From assembly GCA_035578175.1 (NCBI GenBank), contig JAQMRL010000001.1, positions 238,963,038-239,027,037 of the forward strand: a DNA stretch of 64,000 nt, read 5' to 3'. The DNA is from Catonia carolina. Its lineage: Eukaryota > Arthropoda > Insecta > Hemiptera > Achilidae. The notes below the pieces were generated by a model, which was not told the DNA's origin, searched no databases, and saw only the letters and a list, made by a program, of their open reading frames with translations. This document shows positions 1-9,950 of the stretch, one piece after another (within the stretch, counting starts at the first letter, position 1; each line of letters starts with the position of its first letter). A program made the translations under genes and the position numbers.

Positions 1-490
1 TAAGAAAATCAAATGTTTTGTAAGAACCCATTACGAAAAGTGAATAGGATCTTGAAGAAAGAAAAAATATTTCAAGTGTTTTCTTGTTCAAACAAAAAGG
101 AGATGTAAAAGGAACGATTTCAAAATTAGAATCAAGTTACAGACTGCTAAAATAAGTTTATTTTGACTTTATTTGAAAAGGCTCTGCCATTTTAAAGGAA
201 TCAATTAACTTGTAAGAACCGTCAACTGATTTGTGTTTTGATGCAATGTAATATTTTAATCGAAGTAAAATTTTAATTACTACTTTTTAATTAACATTAT
301 AAATTTTCATTTTTATTTCTTGCTGTGAAATAAGCGTACGAATGAAGGATCCGATTATTTCTAATTAATAACCGTAAGCTTCCTTACTTTACTCAGGTTT
401 GCATTACTTTCCGTATCGTTCTGAAATTAAGAGTGAGTACATAACGTAAAAAAATACGTTCACAGAACTTTACATTTAATCTTCAACAAT
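1..490. other. AT-rich stretch with no recognised feature
   Basis: Nothing recognisable: no long ORF, no tRNA-like boxes and no match to the repeat families seen elsewhere in the window. Confidence 0.5.
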
Positions 491-606
491 GTACCTGATG
501 TTTATAAAGGAATAGCGGGGTTTTAACGGTTTATAATATTTAATACATTATATTTACAGTTATAAATGATACATCAACAAACGGAAGAGCAACTCAAACT
601 CAATGC

Positions 607-1655
607 CTACAAGTGTTCAATGTGCGCACCATTCGTCACACGACACACATCAAGACGATATGTCAGTTCTTCTCAAACGTTGTTTAGTGTCTCTCGAGTA
701 ATTGTTGCAACAGCTGCTTCAATCTTGATTCTAAATTCGGGAAGGTCAGCTGGTAGTGGAGGCACATACACACAATCCTTTATGAACGCCCAAAGATAGA
801 AATTATACGGCGTTAGATCGGGTGACCGTGGAGGCCATGGAAAACGAGCCCTGTAATGACTGGGCTCGTTTTCCATGGCCTCCACGTCCGACCACTGGAT
901 TGGCCGCAAGGGGTGCAATGGCACCCCTTGCGGTCAAAAAATGGCACCATCTTGCTAAAAAATGAAGTTCTCTGGGTCTCCATCTTCCAACTGAGGGAAG
1001 AGCCGTAGCTGTAGAGTATCAAGGTAAGAAGCACCAGTTACAGTTGCTTCAACAAAAATGAAAGGCCCATAAACTTTCCGCCGGGACATGGCACAAAAAA
1101 CAATCAATTTAGGGGAGTCTCGTTGCACTTGTACCATCATGTGAAGAATTTTTGTGTCCCAGATTAGCACATTATGAGTGTTCACTTGTCCACTAAAGTG
1201 AAAGGTCGACTCATCACTGAAGACGACATGATGTAGAAAATCTTCATGCGACATTTCGTTAGTGAAATTGGCACGTAAACATAGTCTGCAGGATTTAGAG
1301 CCTGTACCAACTGCAAACGATAAGGACGTAGTTGTAAGCGTCTCCGTAAAACTTTCCAAACAGTTGTTACATGAATTGCTAATTCACGACTAGCCTTCCG
1401 AACAGATTTCTGTGGGCTACGCGTGAACGACTCTCGCACTCGCTCAACGCTCTCCGCACTAACATTTGGTCGTCCCGTGCTCTTCCCTTTGCATAGGCAG
1501 CCGGTATCTTCAAACTGATGACACCATCTACGGATGTTATTATCAACTGGAGGTTCACAACCGAACTTAATACGGAACGCACGTTGCACAGTAACTACCG
1601 ATTCCGTCTTTGCGAACTGTAAAACACAAAACGCTTTCTGTTCTTTAGTCGCCAT
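607..1655 (-). pseudogene. mariner-like transposase (DUF4817 helix-turn-helix plus DDE), broken
   Basis: Would cut and paste its own element in the nucleus. The start is the ATG at 1655, which opens with MATKEQKAF and reads through a DUF4817-type helix-turn-helix. The first catalytic Asp is in FSDESTF (minus-strand frame covering 955-1359). The second is in QDGA, just after an in-frame TAG near 963. The sequence between QDGA and WPPRSPDL is disrupted by two palindromes at 827-886 and 904-933. The expected third catalytic Asp (CDF in relatives) reads YNF, an Asp-to-Asn change. Downstream, a Trp codon has become TGA, and the conserved tail TNGAHIEHL ends at the TAG at 607-609. Frameshifts, stops and the lost Asp make it inactive. 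Family assignment rests on motifs recognised by eye. Confidence 0.85.
827..933. repeat. two adjacent palindromes inside the transposase
   Basis: The first is a perfect 25-bp inverted repeat, 827-851 against 862-886, with a 10-bp spacer. The second has perfect 13-bp arms, 904-916 against 921-933, with a 4-bp spacer. They replace the region between the second and third catalytic motifs of the transposase. Confidence 0.95.
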
Positions 1656-1980
1656 ATTTGCTATTAGCGCTTTCTAACAGCTGGCGGTGGAAACATTGCA
1701 CACTGCTGCCAACAAACAAAACTGCTTGAGTTGCACTTTTGTTTGATGAATCATTTATAACTGTAAGTATAATATATTAAATATTGTAGAGCGTTAAAAC
1801 CCCGCTATTCATTTATAAACACCCGTATAACACAGCTTTAAAAGTTTGATTAACTGATTTGTTCATCAAGTATTTTAAGCCTAAATTACATTTTGTATAC
1901 AAAATGTAATAAATAGTAGATTTTGCTGCAATAAAAAGAACAACTAATCTGAAATTTTGGGTGTTTTCAATTGGAATGAT

Positions 1981-2880
1981 CATCATCATCATCATCACCC
2001 AAACACGGATAGGCCTAAAGCCTGTTCCGGCACCCATCTTCGTAGCGGTCTGCCTCTATCACGTCTACCCCGTGGGGCATAACTTAATATTTGGACTGGT
2101 AGTCTTTCCTCTCGCATTCTATTCACATGTTCACACCACCTGGAATTGTAGCGCGCAATGCCGTCTAATAGTGGTTGGACCTGCAATTCTGCTCTAATAC
2201 TTTCATTACGTTTCATGTCCAGTCTGTTATAGCCTGCCGTCGCCCTTAAAAACTTCATTTCTGCACTTTGTATTAGAGTTCTCTCTCGTTGCGTCATGGT
2301 CCAACTTTCACTGCCATACAGCAAAACCGGGACTGCCATAGTTTTGTACAGTTTAATTCTTGTACCCTTTCTTGTCTTATTTTTCAAAGTTCGATGTATT
2401 GTCCCGCAAATTGTTCTAAACTTATTCAGTTTATTCATAACATCGTCATCTTTTAAAAAGCTTACGTCACATCCTAAATATTTAAAATGCGAGACTTGTT
2501 CTAAAACTTTATCATTTATAACGATTTTCGTTCTGACTGGATACTTGCCCTTAAAGGCCATAGTCTTTGACTTAGCGGCAGATAGCTTCACTCCATAACC
2601 CTCACAGATCTTTTGTAGTTCAAACACAGCTTTCTGCAAATCATTTTCAGTTTCCATGATAATTACCTGATCATCCGCATATAGCAAACAGCTTAAATCA
2701 TAATCGGCGATTTGTACACCAGCATTTATGCTCTCCTTCCACTTGTTCAGAATCCAATCTATATATATATTAAAAAGCGTCGGAGACAAACTGCAACCCT
2801 GTCTCACCCCCTTATTTGTATCAATCGCTGATGTCAGTCTATTTACAACCTGTATATGGACAGCTGTATCTTCATACAAA
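1981..2880 (-). mobile_element. 5'-truncated RTE-like non-LTR retrotransposon with 13-bp TSD
   Basis: A LINE fragment flanked by the perfect direct repeat CAATTGGAATGAT (1968-1980 and 2881-2893), the target-site duplication of its insertion. On the minus strand the 3' end is a short (GAT)n microsatellite tail (about 1979-1998). Such tails are typical of RTE-type LINEs, which often lack poly(A). The 5' end begins inside the reverse transcriptase at about 2880, so it was truncated during target-primed reverse transcription. The clean TSD suggests a fairly recent insertion. Confidence 0.9.
1995..2880 (-). pseudogene. reverse transcriptase, C-terminal part (RTE-like LINE)
   Basis: About 295 codons remain open without a stop from the truncation point to the TAA/TAG end near 1995. 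Visible motifs in order: GVRQGCSLSP (reverse transcriptase block), LLYADD with the two catalytic Asp residues about 25 codons later, FKYLG, VPVLLYGSESW, the MKFLRATAGY block, and the C-terminal RRDRGRPLRRW. The enzyme copies LINE RNA at nicked chromosomal DNA. The apurinic-type endonuclease and the first part of the polymerase are missing, so the fragment cannot work. The in-frame ATG at 2915 lies in flanking DNA beyond the TSD and is not a real start. Clade assignment (RTE-like) is by general resemblance plus the GAT tail. Confidence 0.85.
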
Positions 2881-3197
2881 CAATTGGAATGATAATGAAA
2901 AATAATAAAACGCAACTATACTGTTATTCTATTCTGAAAATTTTGTTTAACATTTAATCACCCACCAGGTTGGTTTAATAGTAAAGTCGTTGGTACGAAT
3001 CAGCTGTACAACAGCTAATTTTCAGAGACAAATGTTCTTAGTTCAAATCCTAGTAATGGAAGTTACTGTAATATGAATTTTAATACTAGACATAAGATAA
3101 TCTTGTACTATGATGATTGGGGTTCAATTAACCATATATCCTAGGAATGATCGGCCTGAGTCTGTACAAGACTACACCTCATTTTACATGTCATATA

Positions 3198-3803
3198 CCG
3201 GGGTCCCACGAAGAGGTTGCTGTTTTTGAATTAATATGCCGGACGTATTGCACACTCAACAGACTGGAAACTTTACAGTTGTGATAAATTGATACGTAAG
3301 AAAAGTACCCTCGAGTTTCATTTGAGATTTTTTCCTATGGGGGTTTTTGAAGGAAAAGGTTTATTCTCACACGATTGCAACAGACGATGAATTAATGAGG
3401 CTGATTGAAAAGGAACTGATGTTGATACCTCGCAAATTTTTCAAAAACGCTTACAACTCATTTTTGTTTCGTTGCTATCAGTGCATAGCTGTTGATGAAC
3501 ATCAGTTCGAATAAAAGTTAATGAAACAAATTGTGTAAATTAATAATTTATCACTTGCATATTTTTTTAAATTTCTTTTATTGAATTTACTTGAGTAACA
3601 TTGTAACAATCACCAATTTAAAATGGTTATACAAATAAAATTACTTTCCGCCATTTTATTTTGATTAATCATAAGCAAAATAAACTCTAGGGTTTTTTTT
3701 ACATATCTATTTATTATAAGTGTAAAGTTTCCAGTCTGTGTAGAGTGTACGATACGTCCGGCATATTAATTCAAAAATAGCAACCTCTTTGTAGGACACT
3801 CGG
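3198..3803 (+). mobile_element. internally deleted Tc1/mariner-like element inside SINE A
   Basis: About 606 bp flanked by TA (3196-3197 and 3804-3805). Terminal inverted repeats of about 85-90 bp pair 3198-3283 with 3720-3803, sharing GAGGTTGCT and GAATTAATATGCCGGACGTA. It interrupts the SINE body exactly at a TA in its sequence. It is non-autonomous, because only the end of a transposase gene remains. Confidence 0.88.
3335..3514 (+). pseudogene. C-terminal 59 codons of a mariner-like transposase
   Basis: An uninterrupted frame starting LWGFLKEKVYS and ending with ..AVDEHQFE and TAA at 3512-3514. LWG-LK-VY followed by a charged helix and a terminal xGxQFE-like motif is the usual end of DUF4817-type Tc1/mariner transposases. 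In those proteins the LW follows the third catalytic Asp. The helix-turn-helix and all three catalytic residues have been deleted, so the element depends on an enzyme from elsewhere. It is too short to appear as an obvious ORF and has no start codon of its own. Confidence 0.8.
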
Positions 3804-3890
3804 TATATGATCTACATCTCATTGGGTCATAAGGTTGCTTATTATTCTTTAATGAAACAGATTGCCACATACACATTAAAAAAATTAATA

Positions 3891-5690
3891 AGTTATGACA
3901 TCCAAGTATTGTAAGTGAATTAACCATCTTTGCACCCTTGGAGGAAATTTAGAGTGAAATAGTTGGTGCAATATGAAACTTTTTAATTTATTTTATACTT
4001 ATTACATTTATTTATGAAACTCGTTAACGTTATTTCATTGCTGTTATTTTAAGTTCATAGGGAAACAATCGTTGAATTGAAAAATTATCTTTCATTACAG
4101 GAAGTAAACAATGCAACTTAATAACGTAACAGAACAAAAGAAATACATTTTAACAATAAGATGTCGTTCTCTATCTTTAGTATGAGAAGTGTTCGTTTAT
4201 AAGAATTGCGTCAAAGAATAAATAAAAAAAAGGAAAAGTCAAAAAAGTGAACGAAGGGCCCTTAGAGACTCTAGTTTTAAACTGTCAATAAAATATAGTT
4301 AGTTCTTTCCCGACGTACACACAGTAAAGGCTTCACAAAAAAAAAAATGAAAAGAGCACTTATTTTCTATATTTTACGCCTAATAAATAACTGTATTCAC
4401 TTTGTATAAAAACTCAACTATTTTCTCCCTCTTTATTATGCAATAATTTTCACCATTTTCGCATGTAGCTTGTACTGGGTGTTTCAAAAATTCAACTAAA
4501 ATTATACAAAAATTATAATAACCACGCAATAGTTGTGAAGTTATTTAAAGCTCTCATTGTGTTGAAGTTATGATCGTTAAAACACAATTTCTTAACAAAC
4601 CCCGGTCCTAATGCAGTTTGACTGACAGGTTGTATGATTTTTGTTATATATTCAGTATAGTCTGGTGAAGAAACTTTCCCTTCTGACCAGTACCGTTTGC
4701 CCTGCTTCGCCTATGTAGTAGATATCAAGAAAAATAAAAAATAATATATAAAAAGCGGGTTACATTTTTTTTTAACGTTACTGTATTAACTTCCATAGCG
4801 AAACTGAAATAAATAAAATCGTTTTTTCCGTGTTCCTGGGATTGTTGTGCCATGAGATAGTACGTTAACGTAAAAATGTTATTGACAAATAACTAAAATT
4901 TTTGCTAAGTTTAAATTTTTGGACAGAAACGTAAAACATTGTAGAATATGTCTCTACAAAGTTTCAAAACGATCGGATGAACAGTTTTCTTAGTTATTAC
5001 TGACAAAGTAACATTTTTCAAATATTACCCTGAATAATAGGCTCTTTTTAAGAATAAAATCTAAAAAACAGGAGCTGTAAATAATCAAAACAAAATTTAT
5101 TAGTTACACCTCAACGTAGAATTGAACAGGTTTGATTTTGATATAAAAATTTTAAATATTGAACGTGCGGTTTCGAAAGATATAAATGTTCCCAAACTCG
5201 ACCACTTAAAGTAAAAAATCGTATTGTAGATACTTTTTCGTAGCTTCAAAGTGTAATTTTATAAAATTAAAGTGTCCAGGCTTGCTGTCTTAGTTTTCAA
5301 TCAAACTTTCTCAAAATCAAACTCAGGTCAGCACTCAGGATTCCAATTCTGGATCTTCTGCTATGTTAGGATTTTAATTTTTGCATAATTAATTTAAATT
5401 TATTCTGTTTTATGTTTCACTATTTTTAGTCGTGAAAAAAGAATAAAACATGCATGAATATAAGAATAAATATGCCAACTCAAATTTTTCCGGACAAATT
5501 GATACTTTATTTCTGTATACCAGTGGAGTTTACGTAGATATTATGGTCAAATAATTATATCGGTCGACAAGTAGCTTCAGTTCACTAAATTACAAGCAGC
5601 TTCGGTTCACTAAATATAATATTTTCATTGATTTTTTCACGATTTTCTTTAAGAAAATTTTCTTCAATTTTCGTAATTAATTTACCGTTG
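3891..5690. other. 1.8 kb AT-rich, nothing recognised
   Basis: No coding stretch and no clear match to the window's repeat families. Simple runs such as AAAAAAAAAA near 4338 are present. Confidence 0.4.
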
Positions 5691-5691
5691 G

Positions 5692-5757
5692 CGTAGTGGT
5701 TATCGCAACTGGCTTCTACATCGGGGTCCCGGGTTTAATTTGCCAGAAAATTTAAAA
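5692..5757 (+). repeat. tRNA-derived SINE head, family C
   Basis: Contains TGGCGTAGTGGTTATCGC (A-box region) and GGTCCCGGGTTTAATTTGCC (degenerate B-box region). The same head occurs in reverse at 52391-52445 and less perfectly at 16128-16215, 32998-33085 and 47586-47625, with a partial copy at 45862-45910. It has no tRNA cloverleaf 3' half, so it is not a functional tRNA gene. Confidence 0.6.
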
Positions 5758-5871
5758 ATGACTGTACTATTTGTTTATAAACATAAATTATTACCTTTTA
5801 TTTTAACCAATAACGTTTTACCAAAAGTAAACAATGTAAAATAAAAAATAACATAACCTAATTATAATCAT

Positions 5872-6569
5872 TTATGTAAACTTAATTAGAATTGGACTTG
5901 ACGCTTCCTTCGTTTGGATCCCAGGTCACTTGGGAATTGCGGGTAACGAAAGGGCCGACGAAGTAGCGAAAGGAGCGCTTGATAAAAATGTTATAGACAT
6001 CCCTAAGGTGAGATTTGACAATCTTTTCTCCTTTTTCGAATGTGTTCTACGATCTGATTCTCGTACTTTCCTTAAGTCACAAAGCAATTTTAAGGGAAAA
6101 TTTTACTTTGAAAACTCCAAAGTTGGTTTGCACAAACCTTGGTTTGCAAATTCTAGAGGCCCTAGAGAGTTTATTACTCTGATCAACAGAATAAAATCTG
6201 GTCACACTTGCTGTAGAGCACATCTGGCGGATAAAAATGTGATTGGTTCTGCCGCGTGCGACTGCGGCGTGGTCAGACAAGACTTAGACCATGTGATTTT
6301 TGATTGCCCATTATTGTTTGAAGCTTCGGAGAGACTGAGACTCGACTTGTGGAGAACTGATCCTGGTATTGTATATGATGTACAAGATATAATACGTAAA
6401 GATAACGAGCTTGCTTACAGGGAAATTTTTAAATTTGTAAAAGAAAACAAAGTTGTAATTTAATAGCGCCCTCTCCTGTGGGAGGATTGGCGCGGCTTCT
6501 GTTCGCCTAATGGTTTTGATAGAGACTGTATCGTCTCTGGTGACCAAGTAACCAACTAAAAAAAAAAAA
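5872..6569 (+). mobile_element. 5'-truncated RNase H-bearing LINE with 13-bp TSD
   Basis: Flanked by the perfect direct repeat TAATTATAATCAT (5859-5871 and 6570-6582) and ending in an A tract (about 6558-6569). It is a classic truncated LINE insertion on the plus strand. The right flank continues directly into a family R repeat copy in reverse orientation, so the LINE landed in or at the edge of that older repeat. Confidence 0.88.
5882..6463 (+). pseudogene. RNase H domain and C-terminal zinc-knuckle region of an I/jockey-type LINE
   Basis: An open frame of about 193 codons to the TAA at 6461-6463. It begins inside the RNase H domain: VWIPGHLGIAGNERAD carries the conserved His and the last catalytic Asp of that fold, which removes RNA from the RNA:DNA hybrid during LINE copying. 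About 90 residues further on, the motif CDCG....DHVIFDC is the zinc-knuckle-like signature at the C-terminus of I-, R1- and jockey-type ORF2 proteins. Endonuclease and reverse transcriptase are missing. The frame lacks stops, suggesting a young copy. Exact clade is uncertain; RNase H favours the I group. Confidence 0.82.
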
Positions 6570-7150
6570 TAATTATAATCATGAATTAATACGCAAAATG
6601 AAAATCAACCTTTATAAGACTTAAAATAAGGAAAATCACTAATCGCCGTCTATGTAGAAAATAGCTACTTAAATGAGCAAAATAAAGAAAATTACTAATT
6701 GACGCTCAATAAGACTATGTGTTGTAGAAAAAAATCTTTAGTCTACAAAAAACGCTGTAGACCTAGGTCTTTCAATTTTCTTCAAATTTAATTATACGCT
6801 TTTGTCCTAAAATGCATACTAAGGCCGCAATTAAAATAAAATTATTAGTACGAGAAGCACAATCCTCAAATAATTTCAGCAGTCATGGCGTTTATTCAAA
6901 TTAGTAGAGCTTAAAAATTTAGTAGATGAAGCAATTTAGAAAACATCGCAGTAGCCGTTATTGAGAAAATCGCAGAAAGGGAAAAATCGCACGAGCAACC
7001 TACTATTTTGGTTTGACTGATTTTAATGAAAATGTTTGCGTCGCGTCTTCTTGTAATAAATACCTAACTGAAGTTCAAAGTATTTTGATATTTTAAAATA
7101 TAAAGATATATTTTTTTCACACACACGCACGCACACACAGATCACTCGGT
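6570..7150 (-). repeat. family R dispersed repeat, partial copy
   Basis: Reverse-oriented copy of the roughly 1-kb family. Shared landmarks are the block around GCAAAATGAAAATCAACC, the segment around AAATGCATACTAAGGCCGCA, and a CA-rich microsatellite at 7112-7139. The adjacent LINE sits at its left edge. Diverged. Confidence 0.6.
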
Positions 7151-7363
7151 AATAACTTATTTTTTGGTGTATCTGTTAACATGATTTAATATATTTATTT
7201 ATAAATTTTGACAATATTAAAAAAGTTAATATTGTGAAAAAATGGTACGTGATAAATTTTTTAAAATATTTTTCCTGAAATCAGCACACAAAAATCTATA
7301 AGAATCAGTCATCAGTTTTCAAACAAATTTTCCGTTATTGCTCCCTATAAACAACACACTCAT

Positions 7364-7510
7364 GAATGGTTAAACCTGAGTCTGTACAAGACTACACCTC
7401 ATTTACACGTCATACAACCATAACATCCTCATCTCATTGAGTCATGGGGTTGCTTATTGTTCTAAATTGAACAGATACAACGTACACACATTAAGAATAA
7501 AAAAAGAGTA
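7364..7510 (+). mobile_element. SINE family A, 5'-truncated copy
   Basis: Starts at GAATGGTTAAACCTGAGTC and matches the last half of family A through CATCTCATTGAGTCATGG to an A-rich end. The pol III promoter part is missing. Confidence 0.75.
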
Positions 7511-8350
7511 ATAAATAACAGGCATGTGAGTAAGAGAAATAAATTGGATTGATATTTTTACGTTTTAAAAGTCACTATTTTATATTCAATTTAATTTATT
7601 CAAAAGTTTAATTATTTTAATATTAAACATTTTTATAATTAAAAATAAATCTAGAGTTAACTTTTTGTCAACAACGTTATTTCTGAGACACCCGGTTTAT
7701 ATATCTTCCATTTCACTCTTTTAGTTTACGTTTCTCTTTATTTTGTGACTTTTCTTATCTTCAATAGATCGTGCGTGTTTCACCGAATATATTCAGTAAA
7801 CACTCGCTCATCTCGTAATGTTTTTATTCTTTTTCACATTTTCTATCTCTCTAAATTTCCTTTTTACATACGTCATAAGTTTCATCCTACATAATATTAT
7901 ATTGTTAGCATAGAAACATATTGTAGGGGTGGAGATTCATGTGTTATTTGCTGGATGAATGTAACGGTTCTTTTTCTTCCTATATCGTACCACTTTTTTA
8001 GAGTGGTTTCAGTGGCCATATGTTTTATATTCAACTTGTTGATTATAATATACACAATACACTTTTCAACGTTTCCACACTTTCTCCTTTTTGTCTTTTT
8101 TATTGTATGTAGTAGATATGAATACAAATTTTACAGACTACATCAGTAGCTCAGTTTATCAAGTTCATATTTGTAAAGCTGAATGACACAGGTTCTATTT
8201 TACAAAATTTAAACCCAATTAAACCTGCTATTTTTTCATGAACCATGATCATTAATGACCCCGAAGCTGATGTCTTTTTCTTAGAGTACCAAATTTATAA
8301 TTCAAGATTGGTGAAACATCTAGAATTTTGCTCAGTCGTAAACTATTATC
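7511..8350. other. AT-rich, nothing recognised
   Basis: Short opposite-strand ORFs near 7900-8150 overlap one another, are compositionally ordinary and carry no recognised motif. Confidence 0.4.
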
Positions 8351-8369
8351 GATAGAATGTATGTAATTA

Positions 8370-8850
8370 ATATACATATTAATATGGAAGGAGACAAAGA
8401 TAAATATTTATCATGCTATCTTGGAGAGTGTGTGTATAAATGCTGTGGAAGTGTGGGTATTGACAAAGAGACAGAAGGATCGCCTAAAATCGGTGGAGAT
8501 GGATTTCTGGAGGCGAAGCTGTGGTGTGTCGTGGATCGATCTGATTCCGAATTCTGAAATTAGGAGAAAAATTGGCGTACAAGGAAATATCATGGATACC
8601 ATATCCCGAAAGCAGTTAAAATGGTTGGCTATGTGCAGAGGATGGAGGATGGTAGGGGGCCAAAGAGGGTATGGAAGTGGACGCCAGCCGGTAAAAGAAG
8701 GAGGGGTGGGCCGGAAGTGACATGGTTGCGTGGGGTGCAGTAGGCAATGTCTTTGCAGCGGCTCTCCGATGAGGACCGGCGAGACAGAGAGAGGTGGTGC
8801 TTAGGAAGCGAGATACGGCTGGGGATGTAAATCCTCACATGAATGTATAT
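8370..8850 (+). pseudogene. LINE reverse transcriptase C-terminal tail, truncated and frameshifted
   Basis: The plus frame reads AVEVWVLTKRQKDRLKSVEM, then NSEIRRKIGVQ and RKQLKW. A one-base frameshift near 8622 moves the rest (VQRMEDGRGPKRVWKW..TP, then PEVTWLRGVQ) to another frame. This is the region after the polymerase domain in endonuclease-type LINEs (YG.EVW, WRR, KWYGHVQRM). The flanks share ATGTAATTA (8361-8369 and 8851-8859) in similar context, a likely 9-bp or longer TSD. Non-functional. Confidence 0.72.
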
Positions 8851-8859
8851 ATGTAATTA

Positions 8860-9950
8860 GCCTATATTCATCCAACAACCTCTAATACTTTTAATCGTGA
8901 GAATTTTTTTAACATGACCCCAAAAAGCGTTATTTTACCACACTTAAAAAAAGAAGAAATGGTCGCCTTTAGAAAATAAGGATGATGGAAGTTCAATACG
9001 CTATGGTAGCGAGAAATATTAGGGAGGGTAACTTGCAAGATAGAAGACGTTGGGATGTATTATGCGGAAAACGAAGAAATCTACAGAACCTCGCTAAAAA
9101 CTATGCAAGATGTTTTTTTTAGTACAGGTTTGTATACATTCTAAATTCTACAAGAAAACATCTGCGAGAAACTTATATTTGGTACCCAAGTATACGTGAC
9201 CAAAGAAAAAAGTTTTCCTCCAGTTTTTTTTTTAACGAGTCATCACCCAATTGACGTTCTTATGGTTTCTATTACGATGAAAATTGAATTAACCTGACTG
9301 GAAATCAAATACAGAAGCCCAGCCCATAAAATCTTTAACCGTAAAAACTTGAGTCTTAAAAACCTATCGTTTGTTACATGACCAGTCTACGAAATTTTAA
9401 TCTTCTTTTTAACTACTTCATCTTGATGCTTCTAAACATTTCATGGAACGCTTGTTGCTACAACATTAGTTTACGTTACCATGAAATATTAATATTTATC
9501 CATTTATTTAGTCCATATTTTGTTAACTAATATTCATAACTTTAAAATTTTCTTTAAAACTCAGATCTCTAAAGCCAGAATAAATCATGTAAGTAATGTT
9601 GTAAACATGACAGTCAGTATTTATTTTCAAGTCATTCTTTAATACTAACACATTTACTGAGATTTAATCAAAAACTAAATCGAAAAATGTTAGAAGTCAT
9701 TATTTAGTTTGTAAGTACAGTAGAAAACAAATTCAAACGAACTTTTCTAAATATTTAAATTTTTCAATTTTATTTTCTGTGAAAATGTAAAAAAATCAGT
9801 AAGTTTTATACGGAAAGGTAACTGACAAAAGCCGATACAAGACAATAAATTACATTTATGTATATAACGGAACGTTTAGAATGAAACCGTTAGACAAAAG
9901 GATTTTATAGACATCTTTAGATCCCTTTGATCAAAAGAGTATATGGACAT
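8860..9950. other. mostly unassigned; possible second LINE tail at 8984-9120
   Basis: An open plus frame at about 8984-9120 (ARNIREGNLQDRRRW, then VLCGKRRNLQNL) has the Arg-rich character of LINE C-termini, but I cannot place it. The rest is AT-rich with nothing recognised. Confidence 0.3.

Larger units (their letters stand above)
494..1825 (-). mobile_element. Tc1/mariner-superfamily element (DUF4817-type), decayed
   Basis: A 1.3-kb DNA transposon with long terminal inverted repeats. The left repeat (about 494-600) and the reverse complement of the right repeat (about 1728-1825) share blocks such as TGTTTATAAA and GAATAGCGGGGTTTTAAC, then match imperfectly for about 90 bp. TA dinucleotides sit just outside both ends (492-493 and 1826-1827), as expected for the superfamily's TA target. 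The single gene inside runs on the minus strand and is broken. The size fits a near full-length element, so it probably once moved autonomously. Boundaries are accurate to a few bases. Confidence 0.85.
2962..3890 (+). mobile_element. tRNA-derived SINE, family A, split by a later insertion
   Basis: The 5' part (about 2962-3197) has an A-box-like TGGTTTAATAGTAA and a B-box-like GTTCAAATCC, the internal RNA polymerase III promoter of tRNA-derived SINEs. The body contains TCTGTACAAGACTACACCTC. The 3' part resumes at about 3806 (CATCTCATTGGGTCAT) and ends near 3890. The other copies, at 7364, 42534 and 43267, show that the 3198-3803 segment is foreign. Confidence 0.8.

Noticed and set aside
5692..5757. 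Functional tRNA gene
   Set aside because: A- and B-box-like sequences are present, but the acceptor and anticodon stems do not pair, and the same head recurs as a dispersed repeat.
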